Source: Carallia brachiata
Taxonomy: Eukaryota > Streptophyta > Magnoliopsida > Malpighiales > Rhizophoraceae
Assembly (NCBI GenBank): GCA_021464245.1
Contig: JADCRB010000068.1
Coordinates: 561,427-625,426 of the forward strand
Reading direction: 5' to 3'
DNA length: 64,000 nt
Shown here: one piece after another, positions 1 to 11,782 of the stretch
Position numbering within the stretch: position 1 is the first letter of the stretch
Layout: each line of letters begins with the position of its first letter
Program-made: the position numbers and the translations under genes
Notes under the pieces: model-generated
The model's input: only the letters and a program-made list of their open reading frames with translations
Databases searched by the model: none
Told to the model about the DNA's origin: nothing

Positions 1-52
1 AACCTTTGCAGCACCATGATGAGGTTGCAGATTGCTGGTACTGACCAAATAT

Positions 53-530
53 TTAAATCCTTTTGCGAGTTTGGTTCAAACCAACGAGGGAGGTGCTGAG
101 GTGGTGGTAAATCAAGGATCTGATTGATTCAATGCTGTAATCCAAGGATTGGTCACTGATAAATTGACGTAGGATTTCTATGATGATGATGAGATCACCA
201 CCCATGAAGAAGAATACAATTATAAAGCCTATGCAGAGATTAGTGGAAATGGACGCATAAAAGGGTGAGGTACTGGGAATTGACATCAATTTCCTCTTGG
301 AGCCAACTACACTATTTTGACTCCAGTTAGATGCAGTATTGCTGTCGTGCTCTTTTAATTTTTTTGTAAGAGTGGAAAACAAGTGCTCCTCCAGGATCTG
401 TAGAACTTTTTCATCTGTTCTGCTACTCTTTGGTTTAAATTTTCATATGCGAAGACCGAAAGTCTCGCAAATCTGTCAGTGTTTGCTTGAAATGATTCAA
501 TATGAATAACTTGAAAATTTTGCCTCATAA
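53..530 (-). CDS. Unidentified protein, C-terminal exon(s) with a membrane segment
   Basis: Reading the minus strand from about 530 to 412 gives an open, protein-like frame (IESFQANTDRFARLSVFAYE, then RVAEQMKK). It continues one frame over from about 410 as VLQILEEHLFSTLTKKLKEH and runs to a TAA at 53. The shift falls in a run of five A (plus 407-411), where a sixth A would join the two frames. The joined part looks like an amphipathic or coiled-coil helix, followed by a basic Ser-rich linker and one hydrophobic segment (LCIGFIIVFFFMGGDLIIII), so a C-terminal membrane anchor is likely. A possible upstream exon (about 545-690 minus, ending near KGIAWPQQ) lies before a short possible intron with CAG|GT and AAG ends, but it holds one in-frame stop. 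I do not recognise the family. Confidence 0.4.
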
Positions 531-699
531 ATTAGTTGTGAATTTTACACAATTCGACCTGTTGAGGCCAGGCAATGCCCTTAGGAGGTATCAAAGGACA
601 TGCAGAATGACCCAATGGCTTCAATATTTTTGTTGCATCTCAATTTTGTGATTCAAGTGAAACTGATTGCAGCAAAGTGTGTGATGGAGATAAGGTTTC

Positions 700-1928
700 T
701 TAAATGGCCTTCTGGTTCTTTTCTTTTTGGTCTTTAGGGTAAGGGTGCCCTCTAGTGCGCTTGCACATCAACGGAACTAGCTTGGCCTGGTGGTGTATTT
801 AGTACTTTATTCCTAGAATAGTCCTCAAATATATTGAGCTCCCATTGACAAGGAGACTTACTTTCTACCAACTGAATTTACCCTTATGGTTAGCCTTCTT
901 AGTTCATTGAAAAACCATAATTTATCATACACTAGAATTTTCCTTTTCATAAATCCTCATCCAAGTATAGATGGTCTGTAAAGGAAAATACCAAGGCATT
1001 CTTTTTTATGCTAAGCACAATACTAAGATAATTCTAATAAGCTAGCCGACACTCGCTATTACATTTCTGCATGCAAAATGATGTACTCCTTGTTGGCTAT
1101 AGATTAGATAAGCTACAAATTTCAATCCAATCTTACGTGTTCTCAATTATCATAGCTTTTTTCTTGTCCTATTAGCTTTTGTGCTTTTATCACCAGAGAT
1201 TCCGTCCAATTGTAGGTCCTTGGTGTGTCTTGGTGGAGGTGCTTTGTCAGTATTTCATCTCACAACAACAAATATTCCTCAGTCGAACTTTGCATTTTTT
1301 AAATTCACACAGGATTTCTATTTGACTCTGTTCAAAATCAACCCTTTATTAGTTAAATAATCCTTGGTCGTTGGGGGTAGATTGCCTTGTGGTCAGGTTT
1401 TAAAACATTTGGACATGAATTATGGTAATACGGGCCGCAATGGTCTCTGTTGTCTGCTAAAGTGTGAAGTATGGGAAATTTAGTTCATATAATCATATTT
1501 TTGGGTTCTATGCTGTTAATTGGGGCACTGTATATCCATCCATCACAAACAAATTTAATATTGTAAGTGATAACTATTGACTAAACATTAAGCAATATTA
1601 ATAATAAAAAAAACCTGCATCCTTACAGGAGTAGTTGCATAATTCTTCTCTTAACTAACAATCTGAGAAACTCGCTGCTGCAAATAAGTGAAAGAAAGAA
1701 AACAACACTGATAGAGGCTTAAACAGCCCACTAAAATAAACAAAAACTTGAGGAAAAGGAAAACTACAAAACTCGTCTTCAAAAACTGAAGTTCTTGAGT
1801 TACAGTTTTAGTTGGTACTACTTAACCCAAAAGAAGAAGGGAAAACTGCTAGACCAGCACGTACTATAATCCATGCTCTCAAACACAAAATACTATGTTG
1901 GGTCATTGGTCGAACCGTGGACCGCCAT
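700..1928. other. Spacer and probable 3' UTR of the ATL gene
   Basis: About 1620-1928 is probably the 3' untranslated region of the minus-strand RING-H2 gene, as it directly follows that stop codon. A minus-strand stretch near 1160-1270 stays open for some 30 codons (reading KAPPPRHTKDLQLDG) and could be an upstream exon of the unidentified gene at 53-530. I cannot place its splice sites. Nothing else was recognised. Confidence 0.3.
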
Positions 1929-2429
1929 TCACAAGGTAGCGGCAAGTTGATCAATGGAGGGAACAGAGTTGTGGGGCTTGAGCCTATGCCGGCAAGTCGG
2001 GCACGAAGAATGAGAGAGCAGCCACTTGTCAATGCACAAAACGTGGAACCTATGGTTGCATTTAGGCAAGACCCTTATTTTGTCACCGTCAACGAAGTCC
2101 GCCAGGCAAATAGCACAACCTGAAGCCCAGGATGGCGAGCCCTGGTGATCATAAGTGGAAGTCGGCAAAGCCACCACTTCTCTCTTCTTCAAACCAGAGT
2201 TTGCTCTACGAGAGGCTGCCCATTGGGCTGTCTCAGCAAGTGCTCGACGCATGCAGTGGAATGCACAATGTAAAGTAGAGTTAAGGCCTAAAGCACAAAC
2301 CAAGGCACATAACATTGCAGCCCCAATGACCATGACATTGAAGTCTACGGCTGGCTGTTGAGTATCCTGACATGGAGGGTCGCTCAATATATCTGGACCG
2401 ATGGACGGAGATGGCGAAATTCGGGCCAT
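1929..2429 (-). CDS. ATL-family RING-H2 E3 ubiquitin ligase
   Basis: A 166-residue single-exon protein. Its layout is that of plant ATL ligases, which pass ubiquitin from an E2 to target proteins while anchored in a membrane. One hydrophobic segment spans residues 30-52 (ending CALVCALGLN). A basic stretch is followed by the GLD-like box SGLKKREVVALPTSTY (79-93). A complete RING-H2 runs from Cys105 to Cys146: CAIC, 15 residues, CNHRFH, CIDKW, then CPTC. The canonical Trp is present in CIDKW, and all eight zinc ligands are intact. The length suits the small ATL72-80 type. I chose the ATG at 2429. The frame stays open upstream to 2678, but that extension reads like 5' UTR, and a TATA-like ATATTTAA lies near 2621-2630. 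The substrate cannot be told from sequence. Confidence in family is high; the exact ATL member is not assigned. Confidence 0.88.
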   Translation of the reverse strand: MARISPSPSIGPDILSDPPCQDTQQPAVDFNVMVIGAAMLCALVCALGLNSTLHCAFHCMRRALAETAQWAASRRANSGLKKREVVALPTSTYDHQGSPSWASGCAICLADFVDGDKIRVLPKCNHRFHVLCIDKWLLSHSSCPTCRHRLKPHNSVPSIDQLAATL

Positions 2430-2699
2430 GGAGAGAGGCGAAATCCAGGGAAATGGAAAGGAAATTGTGGGTAGATGAAGATAGGAAAGGTAGTAGAGAG
2501 GAAGACACATAATGACAGTTGATTGAACACAAAACACAGAGGCAACATGAGGTCCGTATAATAGGAGGTAGCCAGGCCAGCTGATGACTAATGAGCCTTT
2601 CAGTGGAGGGTTGTCTTGTCTTAAATATAATTGGTAAAAAGAAATAGTGGCATGGGATATGCTTACTTGATAATCCACTGTCTTTCCTTTTTGTTTATG

Positions 2700-3185
2700 C
2701 GTTATCCCAAAAACGAAAAAGAGGCATCTTTCTTGCTATCTTGAAGGTTTATCCTACTGTCCCTTTTCACCAAGTTGCAGCAGACAAGTTTTCGCACCAG
2801 GAAAAAAAGTTTATCTGAGACACATTTCTCCTGAGGACATTTTCATCATCAAATTAACTGGGTGTGAGACATCAAGTAATTGATCTCACATTTTCTTTCT
2901 TTTTCTTTTTTCTCTTTTTGATAAAGTCACTTTTCCTTGTTTGTCTCAAAGAAACGGAGAGGATGTTTGAAAGAGCCTCTACCACACTTTTCGGAGAGCA
3001 AATTAAAAAAAAAAGGAATGTGCTGCATTCTACTTATTGAATCATTGTAAAAATTGAACGAATCTTTGGAGAAAAAAGGAAAAAAAAAACACAATTTTAT
3101 TAGTAACACCAAAAATTGAACAATGTAATATGACTGCAAACCAAAGGTGGCACTAATCTGGGACTCAAGAAACTCTAGCAGGAAA
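2700..3185. other. Spacer between ATL and QRT3-like genes
   Basis: AT-rich with pyrimidine and poly(A) tracts. It holds the ATL upstream region and the 3' flank of the QRT3-like gene. No separate gene was seen. Confidence 0.5.
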
Positions 3186-5452
3186 TTATAAGACATAACT
3201 CTTCCCAATCTTGTCATAGTTATACTGGTCAACAGTCACAGAAACAATAGCATTTGCAGGCTTGTTGCTTTCCACAACTACAATATTATCTGATATATTT
3301 GTTACCGCATGCATCACAAATCCTGTAGACATAATGTCCTGGACATAAAACGAGTACTGAAAATTGTCAATTCTGTTTGGAAATACCAGTATGGACGAGA
3401 AATTGGCTACCCATTTCGTGCCATTTCCACTCTCTATTGCTTTCCCCATCGTTGATTTCATGATCATGCCGTTCACATTGTTTCGGTCAATCAACACTTG
3501 ATCAATATCAGTGAATCTCCCATCTAGTTTCACTATTGGATAAGTATTCTGTGAATTTCCATTAAACATATTGTCCACAATAATTGTACCCGAGATTCGA
3601 CCATTAACTGATCTTAATATGATATTGGCACCTCCGAAAAATAATCCGTTAGTAACGGAAACTTGAAGCGGGTCTTCTATAACTATGCCCGTGTAATCCA
3701 AGTAACAACTATTGATTCTAGTTAAAGATCCACCCAATTTCACTGAAATTCCAACGCCACCGTAAACAGTGGCCTTGTTGTAACAATGTGCGCCGGTGAC
3801 TACATTTGCCTGACCCCTTAACAGAATTCCTGTCTCGGCCGAGAAGATTACCACATCGGTGATTGCATTGTCATTGCTTGCAAGATCAATGGCCGTTCCG
3901 GAGAAGTACTTCTCGTCCTTGTCTCCGCCAATTGTGGAGTGCTGTCCTAGAAAACAGCCTGAAATGAATGTCTCGTGACCTTGGCGGACTAGAATTCCCT
4001 GTGTAGTGAAGTGGAGGAAGAAGCAGTTGTTGATGCGGATTCTGGCTGAATCTATGAAAAAATTCCTCCCCCGCGAAAGCTGGAATCGAAGAGAATGTCT
4101 CGAAAGGTGATGTCTTCATAATATATAAGAGTATCACGTACTGGATGATGTAGGTGAGATTTTGGAGACCAAAGCTCAACGAGATGCCTATCCCCAGGAA
4201 ATGTGCCTGATGCTCGCAAAGTCCCTCCCTTAACCTGACATTGTAATAATATTCCAAGCATACTGTTAAGCCTCACGAACCACAACTAAAGATTGACGTA
4301 TTGGCATTAAAGGGGGAGTACGTTCAATGCCAATGGTTACTCTTTTTCAACATGCTTGAATAATGGAATGGTTTGTGGAGAATTTGCAGGATAGCTGTGA
4401 GTGATTGTCTGAGGAAATTCGTAAAATGTCAGCATAATGCTATGCAACAACAGAACATGCCATTCCAACGTGGCACAAAAATAGGGACAAGTTCCTGGAT
4501 AAATTGTCAAAGTTTAGAGTCAGAGTAAAGCTGCTGCCTTGGCTCCAATGAACCTATAGGGCAACAGTTTTTCGGTCATATTGAGCAGTAACAAAATCCA
4601 ATCGCCATCCAAATTTAGTCCCATAAAGCTGTTAATTACTATTCGGCAGACGAAATTAAGAGAAATTAATTAGTCTGTAAAGAGAGATAGAAACGAGGAC
4701 CAACCACAACATTGCCTCCACCAGAGGCAGGAAACCTGATGGGCTTGCTGATTTTGTAGTTGCCACCTTGCAAGTCAATGACGACACCGCCCAAGTCATT
4801 GATCCCAGGAAGCAACCACTCCTATTTTGCACTTTGAAAGCATCATCCAAAGCGTTCAATATGGCATCCGCACTCTCCTGTAACCCACTTGGGTCTGCAC
4901 CGTACCCAATTGGATAGAACACTCTCCCGCTCTTTCCAACCACATGTTCAAATGTAAACACCCATGGTAATTACTACACGGTTAACTTGTTAAGTTAAAA
5001 CGTCCACGGAAAAAGTACACATCCGAAGAAAATTGCCAGACTTTTGTAGCTAACAACGTATTAAATTGCAAATCTTTTAATTTTATGCAGCTATATCGAT
5101 CCTTTGTGTAACAAAAAATGCGTAAAATGTATTTTTTATTATCAAATTTATCAATGTAATTATACAAAATTGACAATACATTATATTATTGACATTTTCT
5201 CTGAACATTTCCTCTAAATATGTGTCTGGCCAAAACGTCAATAGCTATACAGAGTTAGGAATGCACGTGCAAAGCAAGCATAAGTTTTGTCACCTGTTTT
5301 GTGCCTGAAGCTGAGAGAAGCGGTTGGGTATTGAGATTGAACCCAGGTCTGCCTTGAAGCTTAGCTTGAAATTCCTCATGTTTCTGTTGCCTGGTGGAAC
5401 AAGAAGCTTCTTGTACCAATACGAGGATGCACGACAATAACAAGACTTTCAT
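3186..5452 (-). CDS. QRT3: QUARTET3-like polygalacturonase (divergent GH28), frame-disrupted
   Basis: Three exons on the minus strand: 5294-5452 (signal peptide MKVLLLSCILVLV, then QRT3-type N-terminus), 4705-4931 and 3186-4234. Splice ends are CAG|GT, AAG|AGC, GTG|GT and CAG|GT, all phase 0. The family opens pectin around pollen mother cells so that tetrads separate. Matches to QRT3 include VFYPIGYGADPSG, GINDLGGVVIDLQGGNYKIS, ASGTFPGDRHLVEL, YYEDITFRDILFDSSFRGGG, IDSARIRINNCFF and HCYNKAT...LDYTGIVIEDP. Two single-base shifts interrupt it. One lies near 4816-4824 (AGTGGTTGC, where GGG would restore the frame). The other lies at the T6 run (plus A4057-4062), where T7 would restore it. No in-frame nonsense codon is left once these are allowed for. 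Total length (about 475-480 residues) is normal for the family. It is either a recent pseudogene or a good gene with two assembly errors. The ortholog call rests on motif recall. Confidence 0.75.
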
Positions 5453-6717
5453 TGCCTTTTAGCCCCAGTTTTTGCGACGAGTGTGATAATCAAGCAATAT
5501 TAAAGGGAGGTTCAGAGGTGAGGGGATGGAGAGGTGAGAGATAGGAGGCCTCTGGCCCACCCAGAGCCCCTTAGCTTTTACGTGAAGGAACATGGAAAGC
5601 CCGCACATACGTCAACGAAGACAAAGCCAAAAAAACAGACAAGGTTCAAACATGTACGATGGAAATCACGATGCCCATTCCCACCCCTTGTCGTGTAGTT
5701 TTGGGAGGAAAGATGATGCATTGTTGGGATATCAAGTGTGTGAGATTTAAATTTCACTTTGACAGAGGGAGGTTTAAGCAAGTGAGGTGACCTGTTTTCG
5801 CTTAGGATGCCTAATCTCTAGTGCACGGACGCTGGAAAAATTAGAAGTGAGCTGCATCATAGACATATTCGACGCGGACACGTATCTGTGTTCACCAAAA
5901 AAATTGAAAAATAGATCTGATTCAACGTTAAAGACACACTTTTTCAAAAAACACCCAAATCCGTCAAAGAAAAAAAAAAGGGGGAAGAATAATATTCAAA
6001 TCTCATGCTTTTTTTCGTACTACCGATTCGGGGAAAAACAAACGTATTGAAAATCGTTAGGAAAATATTTTTGACTGTTATTTAACAAGTTTTTTGTCGC
6101 TTTCTAACTAATGAATAAATGTTTTATTTTTTTATTGTTATTATTATAATTTTTATATTATATTATATAATTTTATTTAACATATCATATATTATTATTA
6201 AAAATTATATATTATAAATTATTCATCATATATTTATTTGGCACATTATATAATAATAATTAGTTGACAGTCACTTAAAATAACGACCACTAACAATGTC
6301 CAAATTGTTAATTCCCTTTTGCCTGGGGCTAATATATATATGTTCGAATACGTGGACGGATTTGGGTGGACCGTCCTTTCAATAAGCCGGTTAATTGATT
6401 TGTTTGACTCAAAATAACAGTATGAATTTATGAGTTATTACATTTATAAGTTGAGATTGAGTATTTTTTATTATCATTTTTATTTAATTTTTATTATACA
6501 AAAATTTGTTATCTAAATATTCTTGAGTCTGATTGAATCTTTCTACACTTAAACTCAGTGTCAACAAACCTTTAAGTCCACAAGATGCAAAGTAAAACAT
6601 CCTTAATATATTAAAATGTCCCTATAAAATTTCAAACTCAAATTAATACGAAAAAACGCACTAAATTATTAACCAAACAACCACCTAGAATAGCCATAAA
6701 CAGGCTAATTATAAATC
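5453..6717. other. Upstream region of the QRT3-like gene and AT-rich spacer
   Basis: 5453-5800 is the probable promoter side of the gene ending at 3186. The rest is AT-rich with several A and T runs. I saw no gene or clear repeat before the MITE at 6721. Confidence 0.4.
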
Positions 6718-6720
6718 TAA

Positions 6721-7211
6721 GGGTTAATTTAAAAAAATAACACTATTTTTTCATTTTTTAATAAATTTAGTGTAACTTTTAAAAAATTAACAAATCTAAT
6801 ATAGTTTAATTATTTTCAAACAAATTTAATACAACTTTTAAAAACTAATAAATTTAATACAGTTCAATTATTTTCTAACAAATCTATCACATTGTCAGTT
6901 AAAAATAACTGAATTTCTCAATCTATATATATGCATATTTGACATTTAGGGGTTTTAAACTGTATAAGATTTAGATGTAAATATGTTATATCTGTATACT
7001 AAGGGATTGAGTTACTTTTAATTAGTTATTTTTAACTGACAGCGTGTTAGATTTGTTAGAAATAATGAAACCGTACTAGATTTGTTAGTTGTTAAAAGTT
7101 GTGCTAGATTTATTAAAAAATAATTAAACTGTACTAAATTTATTAATTTTTAAAAATAATACTAAATTTGTTAAAAAATATAAAAATAGTGTTATTTTTT
7201 AAAATTAACCC
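6721..7211. mobile_element. Tourist-like (PIF/Harbinger) MITE
   Basis: A 491-bp foldback element. The left end GGGTTAATTT is matched by the inverted right end AAATTAACCC, and the complementarity runs deep: AATAACACTATTTTT on the left against AAAATAGTGTTATTTTT on the right. Both ends are flanked by TAA (6718-6720 and 7212-7214), the 3-bp target duplication typical of PIF/Harbinger MITEs. It has no coding capacity. Confidence 0.8.
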
Positions 7212-7214
7212 TAA

Positions 7215-10200
7215 ATATAAGGACCAATAATTACCATTTTGGTCCATCTCTCCATTATATATTATGAGAGAAAAATGGCATTTGAAGATTAAGATGTGAT
7301 CACTTAAGGTGATAGTTTACTTGTAAGTTTGTGGATTTTCTTTCGCGTTAATCTAGATTCAAATTTTACTGTCATTGTTTTCCTTATAAAGTGGGCGCTG
7401 TTGTTGTAGTTCGATATTTAATTCAAAACTCTTTAACATTAAGATTGGATATAAGAAAAGTCCATTTAATTCCATCAATAGTTAAGTGGATGGCCCTTAC
7501 TTTAGAAAAGTTAAATAAAAATGTAACTGATAATCTTTAATTTTAACTTACATATTAAATGAATTACGTATTGGTAATGAAAAAAGAAAAATACATAAAA
7601 TTAGGATCATATTAAACGTGGGTCCCACAATAATGAGTCGACCTTTTGCATTACATTGTTTATTTGTTTATTTCTTTTTACTTCTTCAGCCAAAGAGATT
7701 GACACATATATTTGATTTAACTTTTAAAACGTATTGTTTGCCTTCAAAAAAAACTTTTTAAACCTGCTGTTTACCGCCAATTAAAAAAAAGTCTTAAAAG
7801 TGTTTGAATTTTGAAAAGTTTTTTTGATGCTATCAATAACGTTCGCTGATTTTTTTTATATGATTTTTAACAACAGTTGACTTAAAAAAGGACAAGAGTT
7901 AATTTTCGGATAAAAATTATCCAAAAAAAATATTTATACTATTTTATTGTTTTTTACTTGCTATGTCAGTTACATTTGGTTCCTAATTTCATGAATATTT
8001 ATATAAATATGAAATCTTTTTTGACAAATCTAAAATAATATTTATTGTTTCAAATTTTCGTGAATATTACTCTCTATAAAAGTATGTCAAATATCATATT
8101 TCTCTTTTTACTACCTCTTGAACATTATTTTTTAAAAAAATTTTAAAACTGAGGAAGAAAATTTTTCATATTATGTTTATAATATTTAATTTTAAAAATT
8201 AAATTATCAAAATAGAGGCAATTTTGCTAATATAATATATTGATTCAAATAAAATGTCTAAATCAAAATTTTTATTATTTAGTAGCGACAACAAATATAT
8301 AACTAATTAAACATTTTATTGATTTTTCAATAATAAGTGATGACAATCAGCAATAAAAAAGAATAATCAACAATAATAATCATTAACTGTAAACAATAAC
8401 AATAATATCAAATAGATCAACCAAATAGATCTTCATTTTGGTACGAAAGTTTACTCAAAACAAGGAAATTGTACTTGATTAATATATCTTCTTGCAAGTA
8501 TTTCAACATTATCGTCCATTAAATCATGTTAATGTCGATCAAGGTAAAACTAGTTTCATAAAATGAATTAATTACCTGAAATTACATGAATATTTTGAAT
8601 ATCCATTGCAGTTACAAATAATAAGCTAATTTAAATGAAGCAATACAAAAAGTTTAATTTAGTTATAAACAAAAAAAAATTTAACTAAGGAAAATATTAT
8701 GTTTTGGACTAATTTAAATGACATAAAAGATATATTTTAAATCTCACAAATATTTAAATGAATGTATAAAAGGTTAGAATTGGGTCCATAATTGCAAGAA
8801 AAATATTATTACTCACTTAAAGTTCATGCCATTTGTGTTAGATGCAAAAAGAATATACTATATTTGCACCAATGTTGTAAATGTAATTCATTTGCTTGTT
8901 CAACTATTAATTTATGATTAAACCATGACTCAATTCCTTCTCTAAATCCATATTCTTGTAGATTTTATATCTATGGTTTCTCAAGTACAGTGACTCAATT
9001 GAATATTTTTCAAGCACAGAAAAAATTTTATCAAGTTGAGTGGTTGGAAAATACTATTAGTGTTTTGTTTATAATTATACACATGAATAGTAAAAAGCAA
9101 TAAGCAGAAAAAATATCGAAAAATTAACAAACAAATGAATAATAATAAACAAGTGTGTTTTTGGCCCTTTTGACAGATTAAGCTATGAAAAGTGTTGGTG
9201 AAAAGAGAACTTATCATAAAAGATATTCGGAATAAATTGACAAGTGAGATGCACGAAATAAAAATATGTTATTATTATCTTAAAAAAATCAGTTTGTTTT
9301 GTAGAAAAATATCATTTTTTTTCAAAAATTATTTTAATGTGAAAGGTACACATTCAACTCATTTCTTTCTTTTCACTGATTTTCTCTGCCCATAAAATTG
9401 TATGTGCACGCACCTATAATACATAACTTACAAATTGAGTGGCCGTACCAAATCTAACTGAATGGATGGTGACATAATACCGATGGCCAACAACTGACAC
9501 CAAAAGCAGGACACGTAATGTTTGATTATACCTAAGCCTTCGAAGTCAAACCGTTTGTGTCTATTGTTGATTTTATATGAAATAAGTTGAATATAATTCC
9601 TGTCCCCAATTTAGCGTGCACATTTGACTAAACCCAGGTTCGGGTTAACTCCGTGGGTGTAAGAACTGAAGCAGATTCAATCAGTTAATTCAACTAAAAA
9701 AATTAAGAATCGATCTTTAGTTCAGTTTAATTTATATAAAAAATCACTTTAACTGAAAACTGACTTAAGAATTAGAGAATGATCGGTTTAACTGAAATCT
9801 AATGAATTTATCTTAGTTCTTCTGAGTGAGCTGATTTAAGATTTTAAAACAAAAACATAAAAACAAAACTAAATTAATTAATGACAATATATACCATAAC
9901 ATGTATAGTGATTTTTTTTTGTAGCCGAGCATTATTAATTCTTTTTTATTTCTTCTTTCTACTAAATATAATACACTAATAATGTAAGGAAATGTCACTT
10001 TTTCTACTAAAACAATATGTCTCTCTTGAAATTATGAACTAAAGAATTTTTATTGTATATATTCGTTGATTAATTTAAAATAAGTATATAATTTATAAAG
10101 TAATTTTTTTAACTTATTGTGTTCTTCAAACAAAAAATTTAAGGACTATACTGCAAAACTCAACAAACTCCTCTAATCATGTATTTTCCCAACTTTCTTA

Positions 10201-10874
10201 TATTAAACTATAATATATTTAACATAAATAAAAATTAATATTTTATATAAATATAGTTCCTAAAATATAATTTACTTTAAATACTTATTATCTTTTATTA
10301 AAAATTTTCATCATACTATTTGAAAATAAAAATTATATAATTTAAATATAATTTTTAACTAATGTGTAATCGAAATATATATATATATATATATATATAA
10401 CTATGTTTTTAATAGATTTACATATATTAATTTATTAGTTTTTTAATTTTACTTTATAATAAATTATAAATAATATATATTAAATCTAGAAGTATATGTA
10501 TTTTACTATATACATATATATATAACATTTATATCTTATATTATTCTTTACATATATTATATACACATATATTTTAATTTTTATATATTTAATATTAACT
10601 ACTGGTTTTACCGGTTTAACCGCGGTTAAACTGATTAAACCTTGAACGTCTCAATTTTCGATTCAATGACCGATTTAGTTCTAACAACCTTGGGTATCTC
10701 AACTACATACATAAGATTATACAACAATCAATCAGATATTTGATAATTTTTTACTCACGTTCAGTAATCTTTTTTCATTCACGGAAGCTCAAATATCAAA
10801 ATCATTCCTCACAATTTATAAAATAGTCAATTTAGTACTCTCTATATTTGTGCACTCCATTTCATACATTATGT
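7215..10874. other. AT-rich spacer, no gene recognised
   Basis: Long AT-rich stretch with many A/T runs. The short open frames at 8981-9217, 9192-9395 and 9813-9998 are Phe/Lys/Ile-rich and have no family features. Near 9650-9800 and 10600-10680, repeated 'ggttta / accggttt' motifs suggest a decayed inverted-repeat element. It is too degraded to delimit. Confidence 0.4.
10375..10399. repeat. (AT)n microsatellite
   Basis: An uninterrupted AT dinucleotide run of about 25 bases. Confidence 0.95.
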
Positions 10875-10885
10875 GCTTAATTTAA

Positions 10886-11771
10886 TGTAAGAAATTTCAT
10901 CAATTTGAGGGTTGCTATCATGTTCCCCATTGTTGCTACGGTGCGCCAAGAGCATCCCTGTGTCCCCGTCGCTTGGTCGGCTTGAGCTTGGGCGTGTGTA
11001 CTCCAATGTGGGCTTGTTAGCCCTCGTGGGTTTGGTAGGGGCTCATGTCGCCTTTCAGTCGGTCTCTGGTTGTCGGTTCTGCCGGTTTGGAGTGCGCGGT
11101 GTTGGTTGTTTTGATCGGGTTTCCTAGTTGCTGAGCCCAGTTTTAAATTCGGGCTCTTGGTAGTCTCCCTCGTCTTCCACAACAGGCTAGGGATGCTTTT
11201 TGTGTTGAGGAGGTTGCTGTGTACAGCTTGACTTGCTTCCCATCAATCTCTTGCTTGGTCACCGGCTGTCGACTTTTGATATGCCTCTCTCTATCCCGAA
11301 TCTCGGTGCCCTGTGGCGTTTGAATGTGATTTGCACTGTGTCAATGCGCTTGGCGTTCTCGACGTGAGCTCAGCCCTAGGCTGGGTATCTATCACCGTTG
11401 GCCCTGGTAGGCTTACCGTTCTCCCCGGTTGTCAGGAGTGTTTGCCATCGCGTGGTGGTTGTGTGCTGGAGATGGTGGTGTCTTTGGGATCCAATTGCCC
11501 CCCTTGCGGATCGGTTGCTCGGGCTATGGGCCGGGTCGGTCAGTCGATGGTCTGCAAGGTTGCTGTGGGGCTTTGGTATAGTTAAGTTGAAGTGGGCTTT
11601 ATCTTGTAAGTGTGGGGGCTGGATTTGGCTTGGTAATGCTGATGTGGGCTCCTTTTGAGTTTGCCCTTCTTGTATCTAATGTTCTATTTGGGTGGACTTT
11701 AGACTGGCCTATTTGTACTTTATGTTGGTTTTAATGCAATATCTTTACTTTCTAGTAAAAAAAAAAAAAAA
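10886..11771 (+). mobile_element. GC-rich poly(A)-tailed retroposon, probable LINE 3' fragment
   Basis: An 886-bp segment that is strikingly GC-rich against its surroundings. It ends in an A run (11757-11771) preceded by a T-rich tail like those of plant LINEs (GTTTTAATGCAATATC, then TTTACTTTCTAG). The 11-bp GCTTAATTTAA occurs just before it (10875-10885) and just after it (11772-11782), so it is a target-site duplication. All frames are short (for example 10912-11127 and 11313-11585) and I recognise no protein. It may be the 3' untranslated part of a LINE or a non-autonomous retroposon moved by one. Confidence 0.75.
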
Positions 11772-11782
11772 GCTTAATTTAA

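Noticed and set aside
1808..2532. Several frames on both strands overlapping the ATL gene
   Set aside because: They are shadows of the RING-H2 reading frame and show no domain of their own.
10912..11658. Open frames in the GC-rich insert at 10.9-11.7 kb
   Set aside because: They are short and overlapping, rich in Gly/Val/Cys/Trp, and without motifs. They are a by-product of GC-rich composition in a retroposon tail.
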